Shown: in pieces, positions 15,980 to 26,056 of the stretch
Layout: the number at the start of each line of letters is the position of its first letter
Position numbering within the stretch: the first letter of the stretch is position 1
DNA from: Bacteroidales bacterium
GTDB lineage: Bacteria > Bacteroidota > Bacteroidia > Bacteroidales > JAIPAP01
Assembly (NCBI GenBank): GCA_021740045.1
Contig: JAIPAP010000015.1
Location: forward strand, 1 to 46,701
Length of the DNA: 46,701 bases
Direction of reading: 5' to 3'
Notes under the pieces: generated by a model
Database searches by the model: none
What the model saw: only the letters and a program-made list of their open reading frames with translations
Told to the model about the DNA's origin: nothing
Program-made: the position numbers and the translations under genes

Positions 15980-17287
15980 TTAGGGCGTTCCGGTAAGGAT
16001 GGTTATCACACCGGTATACTTATCGGTTCGGTAAAAGCCGTGGGCATAGAGGACGTAAAAATAGGTTCCGTCGGAGAGGCCTCCGCCCTCCCAATCACTC
16101 AGGTAATTGCTGTTTTCATATACCTTTCGGCCATGCCGGTTAAAAACAACCAGCTCCAGCCTCAGGAACTCCGGCTCGATGGTAGGCTGGCTTTCATGGG
16201 TTTCATTAATGATCTTAAAAACATCATTCACCCCATCGCCATTGGGAGTGAAAGCATTGGGAATTTTCAGCTGGGCTTCCATTACCGGTAGCTCCACAAA
16301 AAGCGTGGTGTCGCATCCTTCGGCATTGGTCACCGTAAGGCTCACCGTGTAATTATCGCCTTCATATTCCTTCACTTCTTCATACGTGTGCACCGGATCA
16401 TGAACATTAGACGTATCGCCGTCGCCAAATTGCCAATACCAGTCGATGATTTCGGTTGATGATTCATTGGTAAAGGCAAACTCAATGGTGGGATTTTGAA
16501 TGTAGACCGTTGCCATAGAGTCATCGTTGGTAATGGGGGCGGTGCTAATAACAACATCAGTAGCCGGTAAGGCCGAAATGTTAAAATTGGTATCGAGGGT
16601 GCATCCCACCGAATCGGTAAGGGTAAAGCGGTTTTCGCCTTCACATAAGCCGTCTTTTATAGAATCAAAAAGCGAAGGCGTTCCGTTCCATAAAAAGCGA
16701 TCGTAGGGGGGAACTCCACCACTCACATAAGCCCGTGCCTGCCCGGCACATTCTCCCGAGCAGCCTTCGGTAAATTGCTCTATTTCAACATCAAATCGGG
16801 GATATACCCGCAATAGCGTGGAATCCTCACAAGTATTGATACCATCGGTTACCGTTACCGTATAAACCGTACTATCCGAAGGGCTTACCTTAATTGAAGA
16901 TGAAATATCACCGGTAGGCTCCCAGAAATATTCCAGGGTATCGGGGTGAACGGAAAGATTAATACTATCATTAAAACAAACCGTAGTATCGTTCATTTCC
17001 CGGTCTTCAACCAATAGCTTAAAATTCAGGATATTCACATAAGCCCTGTCGGTAGTATCGTTTCCATTCTGATCGACCAGTTCCACGATATAGGTTGCCG
17101 TTGAATCTACCCATATCTTTTGCGTGCTGTCGCCGGTATTCCAGTCATAGCTCACAAATCCCTCACCGGCATCGAGCTGCACGCTGTCGGTTTGGCAAAC
17201 CATAAGGGTATCGGGCAATTCCGGGTCTTGCGCCGATGCAATTATTCCGGCTGTGATGAAAAGTAAAAGCAGCAATAATTTCTTCAT
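15980..17287 (-). CDS. T9SS type B (gliding motility-type) sorted protein with PKD domain
   Basis: This 435-residue exported protein starts with a signal peptide (MKKLLLLLLFITAGIIASAQ). Several Ig/PKD-like segments follow, including DSVQLDAGEGFVSYDWNTGD and WYWQFGDGDTSNVHDPVHTY, the classic PKD core. The C terminus has the CHU_C signature IPNAFTPNGDGVNDVFKI and ends GTYFYVLYAHGFYRTDKYTGVITI, so it is a type B substrate of the type IX system. It is probably a cell-surface or secreted adhesin-like protein. It is convergent with the preceding exported-protein gene. Confidence 0.85.
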   Translation of the reverse strand: MKKLLLLLLFITAGIIASAQDPELPDTLMVCQTDSVQLDAGEGFVSYDWNTGDSTQKIWVDSTATYIVELVDQNGNDTTDRAYVNILNFKLLVEDREMNDTTVCFNDSINLSVHPDTLEYFWEPTGDISSSIKVSPSDSTVYTVTVTDGINTCEDSTLLRVYPRFDVEIEQFTEGCSGECAGQARAYVSGGVPPYDRFLWNGTPSLFDSIKDGLCEGENRFTLTDSVGCTLDTNFNISALPATDVVISTAPITNDDSMATVYIQNPTIEFAFTNESSTEIIDWYWQFGDGDTSNVHDPVHTYEEVKEYEGDNYTVSLTVTNAEGCDTTLFVELPVMEAQLKIPNAFTPNGDGVNDVFKIINETHESQPTIEPEFLRLELVVFNRHGRKVYENSNYLSDWEGGGLSDGTYFYVLYAHGFYRTDKYTGVITILTGTP

Positions 17288-17390
17288 GCTCCTGCTGTTG
17301 TTGGTTTTTCAAAAGCTTTCTGCTTTCGTGCTAACGCCGCAAAAATAAAGTTTTTTCTCACATAGTTCATAAGCCATATCCTATCAATCC

Positions 17391-17753
17391 TTAAAATGTT
17401 CCATATGACAACATCATCAAGGTACAGCTCATGACTGTTTGAATACCTTGCTGCTCGGCCATCAGTTTTAATTCATCATTTTCCGTTCCCGGATTAAAGA
17501 TGATTCGTTCAGGCTTTAAGCCAAGAATGTAATCGTAATATTCCTGCTGATTTTTGGGACCAAGATACAAGGTAATAGTATGTACATCCTCCATTTGTGG
17601 TTTGCCCTTTTGGATGGGAACGCCATCAATTTCCCCTTCTCTATTACCAAGAGCTATTACAGGATGTTGATGCTGTGTCAGTTCTTTGACACACTGATGA
17701 GAAAAACGCACGGGCTTTGGACTTGCCCCAATCACTAAAGTTTTCTTGCCCAT
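17391..17753 (-). CDS. CoA-binding domain protein (YccU-like)
   Basis: This 120-residue protein is a stand-alone Rossmann-type CoA-binding domain: KTLVIGASPKPVRFSHQCVKEL at the N terminus and the later RIIFNPGTENDEL match the CoA_binding_2 family. It has no catalytic domain. Its start is preceded by a striking nested inverted repeat (17759-17827). Physiological role is unknown in the family. Confidence 0.85.
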   Translation of the reverse strand: MGKKTLVIGASPKPVRFSHQCVKELTQHQHPVIALGNREGEIDGVPIQKGKPQMEDVHTITLYLGPKNQQEYYDYILGLKPERIIFNPGTENDELKLMAEQQGIQTVMSCTLMMLSYGTF

Positions 17754-17758
17754 AGATT

Positions 17759-17827
17759 ACGGGATAATGTATTTAAACAGTACCGGAATAAACGCCGGTA
17801 CCATTAATTCTATTGCCATTATCCCGT
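17759..17827. repeat. Nested perfect inverted repeats (double hairpin)
   Basis: The outer arms ACGGGATAATG (17759-17769) and CATTATCCCGT (17817-17827) are perfect 11-bp complements. Inside them GTACCGG (17780-17786) and CCGGTAC (17795-17801) form a second perfect 7-bp stem. The element fills the gap between two leftward genes, just upstream of the CoA-binding gene. It lacks a T-tract, so it does not look like an ordinary terminator. Confidence 0.75.
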
Positions 17828-17838
17828 TAAATCGGTAA

Positions 17839-18510
17839 TTATACGTTCTCGAGGATATTGTCGAGCTTATCAAATTTATTCTTATAATCCTCCACTGATC
17901 GCCGGATAATATCGCGAGCTTCATCCGTATCGTAGGTATGAGTAATCTCAGTGTCGCGTTTATTTCCAGGAAGGTCCTTATAAGTCAGGAAGTAATGTTT
18001 CAAGCGTTCGATGGCCATGGGTGGACAATCATCAATGCAGGTGTAATCCCCGTAAACGGCATCATTTTTCATTACGGCTATAATCTTGTCATCGGCTTCA
18101 TTGCCATCGATCATCCGGAAACCACCTATCGGAATGGCTTTCACCAATATGTCACCATGAGAGATGGTTTTTTCGGAAAGAATACAAATATCCAACGGAT
18201 CACCGTCGCCGGTTATCTCTCTGTTGTCGAGTTTTTGAATACTGGCCTCGGCCACTTTTGGCCCGCTAAGGGTTTGAGGGATAAAGCCATATAATGCCGG
18301 CACTGCGTTGGAATACTTCTGCGGTCTGTCGATGGTTAGGTATCCGGTAACTTTATCGATTTCATACTTAACCGTATCGGTGGGCACCATCTCCACAAAA
18401 GTAGTTACAACATTAGGCGCTTCTTTTCCAATTTCCACACCATGCCAGGGATGTGACTTGTAACGCAGTCCCATCAGCCGGCCGATGGGGTCCATAATTT
18501 TGTTTCCCAT
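17839..18510 (-). CDS. ppa: Inorganic pyrophosphatase (family I)
   Basis: This 223-residue soluble enzyme hydrolyses PPi to phosphate. The signature GDGDPLDICIL (three acidic metal ligands) is present, with upstream YEIDKVTGYLTIDRP and Lys/Tyr-rich SNAVPALYGFIPQTL. It is longer than the ~175-residue bacterial enzymes, with an N-terminal extension (GLRYKSHPWHGVEIG), as in other Bacteroidota. It is divergent from clpB across a 219 bp gap in which I identified no specific element. Confidence 0.93.
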   Translation of the reverse strand: MGNKIMDPIGRLMGLRYKSHPWHGVEIGKEAPNVVTTFVEMVPTDTVKYEIDKVTGYLTIDRPQKYSNAVPALYGFIPQTLSGPKVAEASIQKLDNREITGDGDPLDICILSEKTISHGDILVKAIPIGGFRMIDGNEADDKIIAVMKNDAVYGDYTCIDDCPPMAIERLKHYFLTYKDLPGNKRDTEITHTYDTDEARDIIRRSVEDYKNKFDKLDNILENV

Positions 18511-18729
18511 ATACTAATTGTTGTTTATTTCTTCAATTCCTGATTTTTGAGGTTAATTATGTCCTAACTGAACAAGGCATTTATTGTTCATAAAACGCCA
18601 TAATGTCAGTTCAAAATTTTTATAACTGTCTTTATGACAGTTTTATACCCTGCGAATTTGCTTGGCGTGCTTATTGATAACGCTTGGTTGCTAATTTTAT
18701 TAACGAATTAAATATTAATTAAAGCGAAT

Positions 18730-21339
18730 ATGAACCTGAATAATTTCACCATAAAATCGCAGGAGGCCATACAACGGGCACAAGAGCTTGCTACACAACG
18801 CGAACAGCAAGCCATTGAAAGCTCACATTTGCTCCGCGGTATGCTTGGTGTTGATGAAAATGTAGTTCCTTTTCTGTTGAAAAAACTCAATATCGACACC
18901 GGAGCCTTTACCAGGGAATTGGATAAGCAAATGGATTCTCTCCCTAAAGTATCGGGCGGTGAGCAATACCTGTCCAATGATGCCCGTAAGGCCTTGACCA
19001 AAGCAAATTCGTTCCTCAAAGAATTCGGGGATGAATTTGTTTCCATTGAACATTTATTACTGGGAATTCTGGAAGCAGGTGATCGCACATCGCAACTACT
19101 TAAAGACTACGGTGTTACCAAAAAAGAATTGATCGTTGCCATTAAGGATCTTCGTAAAGGATCGCAGGTGAAAAGCCAAACAGCCGAAGACACCTACAAT
19201 GCGTTGAACAAATATGCCAATAACCTGAATGAACTGGCCCGGCAAAACAAGCTGGACCCGGTTATTGGGCGTGAAGACGAGATCAGAAGGGTGTTGCAGA
19301 TCCTCTCGCGCCGGACGAAGAACAACCCCGTTCTAATAGGTGAAGCCGGTGTAGGTAAAACAGCTATTGCCGAAGGCTTGGCCCACCGTATTGTTAGCGG
19401 CGACGTGCCGGAAAACTTGAAAACCAAGCAGATTTACTCCCTGGATATGGGAGCGCTGATCGCCGGCGCCAAATACAAGGGTGAATTTGAAGAGCGCCTT
19501 AAAAGCGTGGTTAAGGAAGTGGTTTCTTCCGAAGGCGATATTGTGATGTTCATTGATGAGATACATACGCTGGTTGGTGCAGGCGGTGGCGAAGGCGCTA
19601 TGGACGCTGCCAACATCCTGAAGCCGGCATTGGCTCGCGGTGAACTGCGCGCCATAGGAGCAACTACCCTCAATGAGTATCAAAAGCACCTGGAAAAAGA
19701 CAAGGCACTGGAACGCCGTTTTCAAAAGGTCCTGATAGATGAACCCAATGAAACCGATGCTATTTCGATCATGCGCGGTTTAAGGGAGCGTTACGAAGCC
19801 CATCACCATGTAAGGATCAAAGATGAGGCGATCATTGCGGCGGTTGAGCTATCGCAGCGCTACATAACCGAGCGTTTTCTCCCTGACAAAGCCATCGACC
19901 TGATCGATGAGGCCGCTTCAAAAATTCGCCTCGAGATCAATTCGGTTCCCGAGATCATCGATGAGATCGAACGCAAGATCACGCAGTACGAGATTGAACG
20001 TGAAGCCATTAAGCGTGAAAACGACAAGGAAAAGCTTCAGGAATTGAATAAGATACTGGCCAACCTGAATGAAGAACGCAACAGGCTGCGCGCCAAGTGG
20101 AAGGAAGAAAAGGAGATTGTTGAGAACATTCAGAAGAACAAGAACAACATAGAGCAGTTCAAGTTCGAAGCTGAAAAAGCCGAGCGTGATGGGGATTATG
20201 GCAAAGTAGCCGAATTGCGTTACGGTAAGATCAAGGAAACCGAGCAGGGGTTGGAGGAACTGCAAAAGCAATTGCAGGAAGTCCAGGGTGATAACCCACT
20301 GATCAATGAGGAAGTCGGTTATGAAGAAATTGCCGAGGTTGTTTCGCGCTGGACGGGCATACCGGTTGCCCGCATGTTGCAAAGCGAACGTGAAAAGCTG
20401 CTTCGGTTGGAAGATGAGCTGCACAAACGCGTAGTCGGTCAGGATGAAGCCATAGGTGCCCTTTCCGATGCAATCCGCCGTTCACGCGCGGGATTGAAGA
20501 ACGAAAAGAAACCCATCGGTTCGTTTATCTTCCTGGGTACCACGGGCGTTGGTAAAACCGAACTGGCCAAAACGCTGGCGCAGTTCCTGTTCGACAGCGA
20601 GGATGCCATGATTCGCATCGACATGTCGGAATACCAGGAGCGGCATACGGTGGCGCGACTCATTGGAGCACCGCCGGGGTATGTCGGTTATGACGAAGGC
20701 GGACAGCTTACCGAAAAAGTTCGCCGCAAGCCTTATTCGGTCATACTGCTCGACGAGATCGAAAAGGCCCATCATGATGTGTTCAACATCCTGCTGCAGG
20801 TGCTCGATGATGGCCGCTTAACGGATAATAAGGGCCGCACGGCCGATTTCAAGAACACCATCATCATTATGACCTCAAACATTGGTTCATTGCAAATACA
20901 GGAGAAATTTATGAACCGGGGCGAAAAGGATGAAGATGCCATTTATGAAGAAACCAAGCAGGAGGTGTTTACCATGCTGAAGAAATCCATCCGGCCCGAA
21001 TTCCTGAACCGTATTGATGAAACCATCATGTTCAAGCCGTTGAAGCGTGATGAGATCAAGCAGATCGTTGGCCTGCAATTCAACCAGATACAGGAGATGC
21101 TCCGGAAAAACGGCATCAGTATTGAAGCCACCGAAGCGGCTACGGAGAAGATCGCCGGCATAGGCTTCGATCCGCAATACGGTGCCCGACCCATACAACG
21201 GGTATTGCAACATGAAGTACTCAATGAGCTTTCGAAAAAGATCTTAAGCAACGAAGTCTCAAAAGACAGCAAACTGGTCGTTGATGTAGAGAACAATCAG
21301 TTTGTATTTAAGAACAAAGAAACAAATGTACCGACATAA
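18730..21339 (+). CDS. clpB: ATP-dependent disaggregase ClpB
   Basis: This 869-residue Hsp100 chaperone rescues aggregated proteins with DnaK. The Clp N domain (about 1-150) is followed by AAA module 1 (Walker A GEAGVGKT, Walker [12 protein letters not shown]), the coiled-coil middle domain (about 405-530, charged Glu/Lys-rich) that defines ClpB rather than ClpA/C, and AAA module 2 (Walker A GTTGVGKT, Walker [16 protein letters not shown]). Length and order are normal. A strong terminator follows at 21371. No CIRCE-type heat-shock site was seen upstream. Confidence 0.97.
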   Translation: MNLNNFTIKSQEAIQRAQELATQREQQAIESSHLLRGMLGVDENVVPFLLKKLNIDTGAFTRELDKQMDSLPKVSGGEQYLSNDARKALTKANSFLKEFGDEFVSIEHLLLGILEAGDRTSQLLKDYGVTKKELIVAIKDLRKGSQVKSQTAEDTYNALNKYANNLNELARQNKLDPVIGREDEIRRVLQILSRRTKNNPVLIGEAGVGKTAIAEGLAHRIVSGDVPENLKTKQIYSLDMGALIAGAKYKGEFEERLKSVVKEVVSSEGDIVMFIDEIHTLVGAGGGEGAMDAANILKPALARGELRAIGATTLNEYQKHLEKDKALERRFQKVLIDEPNETDAISIMRGLRERYEAHHHVRIKDEAIIAAVELSQRYITERFLPDKAIDLIDEAASKIRLEINSVPEIIDEIERKITQYEIEREAIKRENDKEKLQELNKILANLNEERNRLRAKWKEEKEIVENIQKNKNNIEQFKFEAEKAERDGDYGKVAELRYGKIKETEQGLEELQKQLQEVQGDNPLINEEVGYEEIAEVVSRWTGIPVARMLQSEREKLLRLEDELHKRVVGQDEAIGALSDAIRRSRAGLKNEKKPIGSFIFLGTTGVGKTELAKTLAQFLFDSEDAMIRIDMSEYQERHTVARLIGAPPGYVGYDEGGQLTEKVRRKPYSVILLDEIEKAHHDVFNILLQVLDDGRLTDNKGRTADFKNTIIIMTSNIGSLQIQEKFMNRGEKDEDAIYEETKQEVFTMLKKSIRPEFLNRIDETIMFKPLKRDEIKQIVGLQFNQIQEMLRKNGISIEATEAATEKIAGIGFDPQYGARPIQRVLQHEVLNELSKKILSNEVSKDSKLVVDVENNQFVFKNKETNVPT

Positions 21340-21370
21340 GCCGGCAGGAGCTCACTTTAGCTATTGTACA

Positions 21371-21408
21371 AACCGGAAATCCCATGCATGAGATTTCCGG
21401 TTTTTTTT
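21371..21408 (+). terminator. Intrinsic terminator after clpB
   Basis: AACCGGAAATC pairs with GATTTCCGGTT over 11 bp around a 10 nt loop and runs into eight T residues. It separates clpB from the AT-rich ATPase gene. Confidence 0.9.
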
Positions 21409-21422
21409 AATTCACACTCCTC

Positions 21423-21453
21423 TTTCGATATTGTTTTGTATTGCGTATCTTTG
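21423..21453 (+). promoter_or_regulatory. Bacteroidota-type promoter of the ATPase/TOPRIM pair
   Basis: TATCTTTG (21446-21453) is an exact TAnnTTTG -7 element, and TTTC lies 19 bp upstream where TTTG is expected. The predicted transcript begins about 13 bases before the ATPase start, so the pair has its own promoter. Confidence 0.5.
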
Positions 21454-21472
21454 TGTTTTAGATTAGGAAAAT

Positions 21473-22720
21473 ATGGCAAGCAAAAAACATAAAGATAGGG
21501 TATTTATTGAGAAGGTATATTTTAACGGGTATAAGACTTTAAATAATGTTAAGATTGATCTGATGCCCGATATAAACATATTAATTGGAAAGAATGGAAC
21601 CGGAAAATCGAATTTCCTGGAGTTTTTGGATCATTCCGTATATATGAGTTCACGAATAATTGCACCCTATAGTTCCTTTCTACGTATCAAAAAATATGGG
21701 GTTGCTTACCTTTTATCGCTAAAAAGCAGTAATCATATTTCTTCATCTAATGGCCACGAATTTATTGAACCTGAAAATATTCAGTATTCTTTAAGAAGGA
21801 TTGAAGAAGAAGCTGGTAAAGAAAAAAAACATATTATCCTAAAAACGCATAACAGAAGAGATTTTGTTTTCAAACTTAGGGATCTTCTGATTAAGCCAAA
21901 TGTGATTCTAATAAGACATGGAATTCCGGGAGAATATCCATTGATCAATCAGCCGTTGAGTTTCTCTGTAGAGAAAGATGAAACATCAATAGCGTTGTTG
22001 GAGCTAATTATGAGGAGAACAACTCCCTATTTTATCAAATATATGCTCACGCTATTATTTAATAAATCACGAGAAATTCAAGGCAGATTAGCCACTGATA
22101 ATATCGATAATGAAAAACTTAAGAGTATTTTTTTAAATATCTTCAATCAATCGGACGAAATAAAGACAGCTTTAATAAATTATGCTAAAATTCAGGATTA
22201 TAAAATAAATTCGTCATTTAATGTTAGTACTGATCATAACAAACAATCATTCAAGATTTACAACCTTTTTTTTGAGTTCAAAGTAAATGGAGAATGGTTT
22301 CCTTTTTCAAGTTTATCCGATGGAGTGCAACGCATGATTTATCTGATCTCTGAAATTGCCATCCCTTCAAAATTAAGGTTTGATGAATACAGTTTTGGCA
22401 TTCGTGAGGATGAGGAACAATCCGTAATTCTTCTTGAAGAACCTGAATTAAGCATTCATCCCCATCAACTGGATAAGCTCCTTCAGTTTATCAGAGAATA
22501 CTCCTCCCAAAAACAATTTATCATCTCTACACATTCTCCGCAGGTACTGGATATCCTTAATGAAAATGAGCTAGACCGGATTATTCTGGCAAACCTTACG
22601 AATGAAAATAATACCGTTTTACGGCATCTGAATAAAGCAGAAATGGAAAAGGCTAAACGCTATATGAAGGAAGAAGCGAATCTGAGTGATTATTGGAGAC
22701 ATTCTGACTTAGATGAGTAA
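21473..22720 (+). CDS. AAA ATPase of the OLD/AAA_15-21 type, candidate defence component
   Basis: This 415-residue ABC-type ATPase has Walker A GKNGTGKS (39-46), a long AT-rich helical insert, an ABC signature-like LSDGVQRM, Walker B VILLEEPELSIHP and the H-loop FIISTHSPQVLDIL. This is the layout of OLD, RecF-like and PARIS AriA-type ATPases. It has no C-terminal TOPRIM domain of its own, but the next gene, overlapping by 8 bp, carries TOPRIM-like motifs. Codon use is AT-rich compared with clpB. A two-gene anti-phage or toxin role is inferred from this architecture and not shown by the sequence. Confidence 0.8.
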   Translation: MASKKHKDRVFIEKVYFNGYKTLNNVKIDLMPDINILIGKNGTGKSNFLEFLDHSVYMSSRIIAPYSSFLRIKKYGVAYLLSLKSSNHISSSNGHEFIEPENIQYSLRRIEEEAGKEKKHIILKTHNRRDFVFKLRDLLIKPNVILIRHGIPGEYPLINQPLSFSVEKDETSIALLELIMRRTTPYFIKYMLTLLFNKSREIQGRLATDNIDNEKLKSIFLNIFNQSDEIKTALINYAKIQDYKINSSFNVSTDHNKQSFKIYNLFFEFKVNGEWFPFSSLSDGVQRMIYLISEIAIPSKLRFDEYSFGIREDEEQSVILLEEPELSIHPHQLDKLLQFIREYSSQKQFIISTHSPQVLDILNENELDRIILANLTNENNTVLRHLNKAEMEKAKRYMKEEANLSDYWRHSDLDE

Positions 22721-23285
22721 AGTAACTATTGGACTTATTGGTGAAGATCCACTTGACACATTGTCAATCAGGAACCTTTTAATAAAAAGGTATAAAGCAG
22801 TTTACATTCCTCTGCTAAAAAGGGTTAAGGGAACTCAATTGGATAACATCAAATTTCAAAGAATGCTCAAAGCAGAACTGTCCACACGAAACCTGGATTT
22901 GCTGATTTTTATACGCGACTTGGATGGACTGGAAACTGAAACAGTTAAAATCAAACAACGAAATAATTGGTTTAAAAAGCTTTCAAATTATACAAAAGCA
23001 AAATGCCTGTTTTTACTGAATATTTATGCACTTGAAGCATTGATTATAGCTGACATAACTACGTTTAACAGCCTGTATGGATCAGCTTCAAATTTCAAAG
23101 GCAACCCTATGAAGGTGAAAAAGCCCAAAGAAGAGCTTATCAGCATGACGAGAAAGCTACCTAAAAAGTATACCGTTTCCCAGAATCCTGAAATATTCGA
23201 TGCGCTGCGAATCTCCGTATTACAAAACAACTGCCGGTATTTTAATGACTTTCTGACAAAAATGGATGCACATCGTAAAATGTAG
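22713..23285 (+). CDS. TOPRIM-like protein (DUF4276/DUF4435-like), ATPase partner
   Basis: This 190-residue protein begins inside the last codons of the ATPase gene (ATGAGTAA overlap), so the two are translationally coupled. Motifs fit a minimal TOPRIM fold: Glu in GLIGEDPLDTLSI, the DxD of FIRDLDGLE, and a later YALEALIIAD resembling the EAWxxAD segment of DUF4276. Such partners of AAA_15/21 ATPases can be nucleases or effectors. It is shorter than typical AriB. The family call rests on motifs read by eye. Confidence 0.6.
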   Translation: MSKVTIGLIGEDPLDTLSIRNLLIKRYKAVYIPLLKRVKGTQLDNIKFQRMLKAELSTRNLDLLIFIRDLDGLETETVKIKQRNNWFKKLSNYTKAKCLFLLNIYALEALIIADITTFNSLYGSASNFKGNPMKVKKPKEELISMTRKLPKKYTVSQNPEIFDALRISVLQNNCRYFNDFLTKMDAHRKM

Positions 23286-23388
23286 CTTTTTTTTACGTTA
23301 AGCTTTCGTTAACTCGTACACTCTTAACGTTTATTAAAACCTTGTTCGCTGTAAAAGGCTTTATTTTTATGCTCAAATAATTAACCCT

Positions 23389-23946
23389 ATGGCCCATATA
23401 GAAGTAATTGAACCGGAAGAAGCAACAGGTCGGCTTAAGGAGATTTACGACGACCTGGCCAGGAAGCGTGGAAAGATCGCGGAGGTGCATAAGATCCAGA
23501 GCCTGAATCCAGAATCCATTGTGCACCATATGGACCTGTATCTTACCATCATGTTCGGGAAATCACCCCTGAAAAGGGTGCAGCGTGAAATGATGGGAGT
23601 GGTGGTTTCTAAGGCTAATCAATGTGAATACTGTATTACCCACCACCTCGAAGCCGTTAAGCACTATTGGAAAGATGATGCATTGGCCCATCGATTCAAG
23701 GAAGATTATACCAAAGTTGATCTAAGTCATATCAATACAGCATTATGCAATTATGCCTGGGAATTGACCATCAAACCTGAGATCATGCAAGGGGAGTACG
23801 CACTCGATTCCCTTCGCAAAGCAGGGCTGGATGATCGCGCCATTTTGGACGCTACCCTGGTGGTAAGCTATTTCAATTTTGTAAACCGGATGGTGTTAGC
23901 CCTGGGCGTGGATTTGGAAAGTAATCCCGGCGGCTATACGTACTAA
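23389..23946 (+). CDS. AhpD-like/carboxymuconolactone decarboxylase-fold peroxidase-related protein
   Basis: This 185-residue all-helical protein matches the peroxidase-related branch of the AhpD/CMD family. The redox motif is CEYCITHHLEAV (about 80-91), a CxxC followed by the conserved His, with the preceding REMMGVVVSKANQ helix. The C-terminal half includes LDDRAILDATLVVSYFNFVNRM, the second helix pair of the family. It probably acts in thiol-dependent peroxide reduction. It stands alone about 100 bp after the AT-rich pair and returns to host-like codon use. Confidence 0.85.
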   Translation: MAHIEVIEPEEATGRLKEIYDDLARKRGKIAEVHKIQSLNPESIVHHMDLYLTIMFGKSPLKRVQREMMGVVVSKANQCEYCITHHLEAVKHYWKDDALAHRFKEDYTKVDLSHINTALCNYAWELTIKPEIMQGEYALDSLRKAGLDDRAILDATLVVSYFNFVNRMVLALGVDLESNPGGYTY

Positions 23947-24578
23947 GCGAATCATTTATACCCTAAGTTGAGCGATTCCAATAGGGCAAGGTTGTGTTCT
24001 TTTTTAGCGAATCCATCAATCCATCCGGAATTGTGGAGGCTATGAAATAGGCTTTATCGGGATGAATTATCTTGAATTGTTCTGACATTTGAATGATATG
24101 TTGTGATAAATATACAATAATACCAAAGGTTAAATCAATGAATTTTTATGAAAGAAGGAATATAGGTCTCGTTACAAACGGGAGAATTAACCGGGCACGC
24201 GTTAAGGTCGTGCATTACGATGCTTTAGAACAATTACTAATCCTTGTTGCAATCCGCTTAAAAAGCGCGCCAACCCTCGCCTTTGCAAGAAGCTTGGGCT
24301 GAAGTGTAACAACGCTTACCTAATCAATTGCTCAATTCTTATTATTATATAACCCGCCGGCTGGCGCGCGTTTGTAGCGTGCCCACATAATTCACTCGCC
24401 TACCTTTGTGCCATCTGGCTTAATATTTATTTTTATATTTATTTCCAGGCCAACGGATTTATTCCAGAAGAGTAGCTCTGCTTGGAAGGAGGGCTAAGCC
24501 CGACTGGAAAGCAGCGCTACGGGGCGGATTATGAATGAACCCGCCCTTTTTAAGCAATCCTTTAATTTCCATCACCTA
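23947..24578. other. 632 bp intergenic region, no gene supported
   Basis: I found no convincing coding frame. The 69-residue frame at 24093-24302 has no family resemblance. The only structure seen is the imperfect inverted repeat at 24472-24520. The region lies downstream of both the AhpD-like gene and sucC, which converge here. Confidence 0.6.
24472..24520. repeat. Imperfect inverted repeat downstream of sucC
   Basis: GTAGCTCTGCTT pairs with AAGCAGCGCTAC at 11 of 12 positions, and a GGGCT-AAGCCC palindrome sits in the middle. It might act on the sucC transcript 3' end, but there is no T-tract on that strand. Confidence 0.5.
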
Positions 24579-25766
24579 TCAAATAACCTCAGACACCAAC
24601 TGCGCCGCATCCTGCAAGCGGATAGCCGATTGTACCTTGAGGCCTGATTTGTCGATCAGTTGCTTACCTTCTTCGGCGTTGGTGCCTTGCAAGCGCACGA
24701 TAATGGGAACATTAATTTCACCTATACTTTTGTAGGCATCTACCACACCTTGCGCCACGCGGTCGCAGCGAACAATACCACCGAAGATGTTGACCAGAAT
24801 ACCTTTTACATTGGTGTCTTTCAGGATAATACGGAAACCTTCCTCAACGCGTTTGGCGCTGGCCGAACCACCTACATCCAGAAAGTTGGCCGGATCACCG
24901 CCCGAAAGCTTGATCATATCCATAGTGGCCATAGCCAGACCGGCGCCATTTACCATACAACCCACATTGCCGTCCAGTTTGATGTAGTTCAGGTCATATT
25001 TATCGGCTTCCACCTCAATGGGATCTTCCTCGCTGAAGTCGCGCATTTCCTTAATGTCGGCATGACGATACATGGCATTATCATCAATCGTCACCTTGCA
25101 ATCGGCCGCCAGGATTCGATTATCGGATGTTTTGAACAACGGATTGATCTCGAAAAGCTTAGCATCCGAACCCTCATAGGCCTTATAAAGGTTAGGCACA
25201 AATTTCACCATTTCTTTAAAAGCCTTTCCGCTCAAGCCCAGGTTAAAGGCAATTTTGCGTGCCTGAAAAGCCTGCACACCAACCCGGGGATCGACTTCTT
25301 CCTTGAAGATCTGCTCAGGGGTTTCTTCAGCTACAGCTTCAATGTCCATCCCGCCTCGCGGCGAATACATGATGATATTGCGGCCGGTAGCACGATTGAG
25401 CAACACACTCATGTAGATCTCTTCCGGTTCGGCTTCACCATCATAAAAAATATTCTGCTCAATCAATACTTTGTTCACCTTCTTTCCTTCAGGTCCGGTT
25501 TGGTGGGTTACCAACTGCATCCCGATAATGTTCTTGGCATGTTCCTTCACCTCAGCAAGGGTGGAAGCCACTTTAACACCACCGCCTTTTCCGCGGCCAC
25601 CGGCATGGATCTGGGCTTTTACCGCCCATTTTTGCATTCCGGTTTGCGCTTGTATTTCCTTAGCTGCTTCTACAGCCTCTTCGGGAGTATGAGCAACTTT
25701 TCCCTCCGGCACCTGAACGCCAAACTTCTTCAAAATCGATTTTCCCTGGTATTCGTGCAAATTCAT
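24579..25766 (-). CDS. sucC: Succinyl-CoA synthetase (ADP-forming) beta subunit
   Basis: This 395-residue subunit contains the ATP-grasp domain (MNLHEYQGKSILKKFGV start, then AQIHAGGRGKGGGVKVA) and the C-terminal CoA-ligase domain (NGAGLAMATMDMIKLSGG, NFLDVGGSA, GILVNIFGGIVRCD). With SucD it interconverts succinyl-CoA and succinate plus ATP. sucD is not adjacent here, which is common in Bacteroidota but worth noting. The long antisense frame over it is a codon-bias shadow. Confidence 0.96.
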   Translation of the reverse strand: MNLHEYQGKSILKKFGVQVPEGKVAHTPEEAVEAAKEIQAQTGMQKWAVKAQIHAGGRGKGGGVKVASTLAEVKEHAKNIIGMQLVTHQTGPEGKKVNKVLIEQNIFYDGEAEPEEIYMSVLLNRATGRNIIMYSPRGGMDIEAVAEETPEQIFKEEVDPRVGVQAFQARKIAFNLGLSGKAFKEMVKFVPNLYKAYEGSDAKLFEINPLFKTSDNRILAADCKVTIDDNAMYRHADIKEMRDFSEEDPIEVEADKYDLNYIKLDGNVGCMVNGAGLAMATMDMIKLSGGDPANFLDVGGSASAKRVEEGFRIILKDTNVKGILVNIFGGIVRCDRVAQGVVDAYKSIGEINVPIIVRLQGTNAEEGKQLIDKSGLKVQSAIRLQDAAQLVSEVI

Positions 25767-26000
25767 AGATTAAACATTTTATGTTTTGTATAGGTCATTT
25801 TTGTTAAAATCAATAAAATAATTTGACAACTTCATCATTTCAAATTATCCCACATTTGTTTTGTTGCCAGTTATGGCTCTCTATAATAAAATCCCAAAAT
25901 TAAAACCTTTTGTTCTAACAAAAAAATCAAACATTTCTCTCCCCTTTTAGTTCATTAAGCGGTCAACATGGGTATAATTAAGAATGATTATAAGAATTAA

Positions 26001-26032
26001 TTTAGCATTTACACGTTATGTAATTAATTTTG
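26001..26032 (+). promoter_or_regulatory. Promoter of the DUF5916 gene
   Basis: TAATTTTG (26025-26032) fits TAnnTTTG exactly, with TTTA 20 bp upstream in place of TTTG. It places the transcript start near 26039, which rules out the TTG at 26030 as the start codon and supports ATG 26057. Confidence 0.45.
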
Positions 26033-26056
26033 CAAACGGTGGAACAGAAGCGGAAG

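Noticed and set aside
24093-24302. 69-codon frame in the gap before sucC
   Set aside because: No recognisable domain, no promoter or ribosome site, and atypical composition.
24660-25793. 377-codon frame antisense to sucC
   Set aside because: It mirrors a highly conserved enzyme gene on the other strand and has no family resemblance; it is a codon-bias shadow.
25790-25825. Possible Rex site upstream of sucC (TTGTTAA half)
   Set aside because: The left half is perfect but the right half matches at only three of seven positions.
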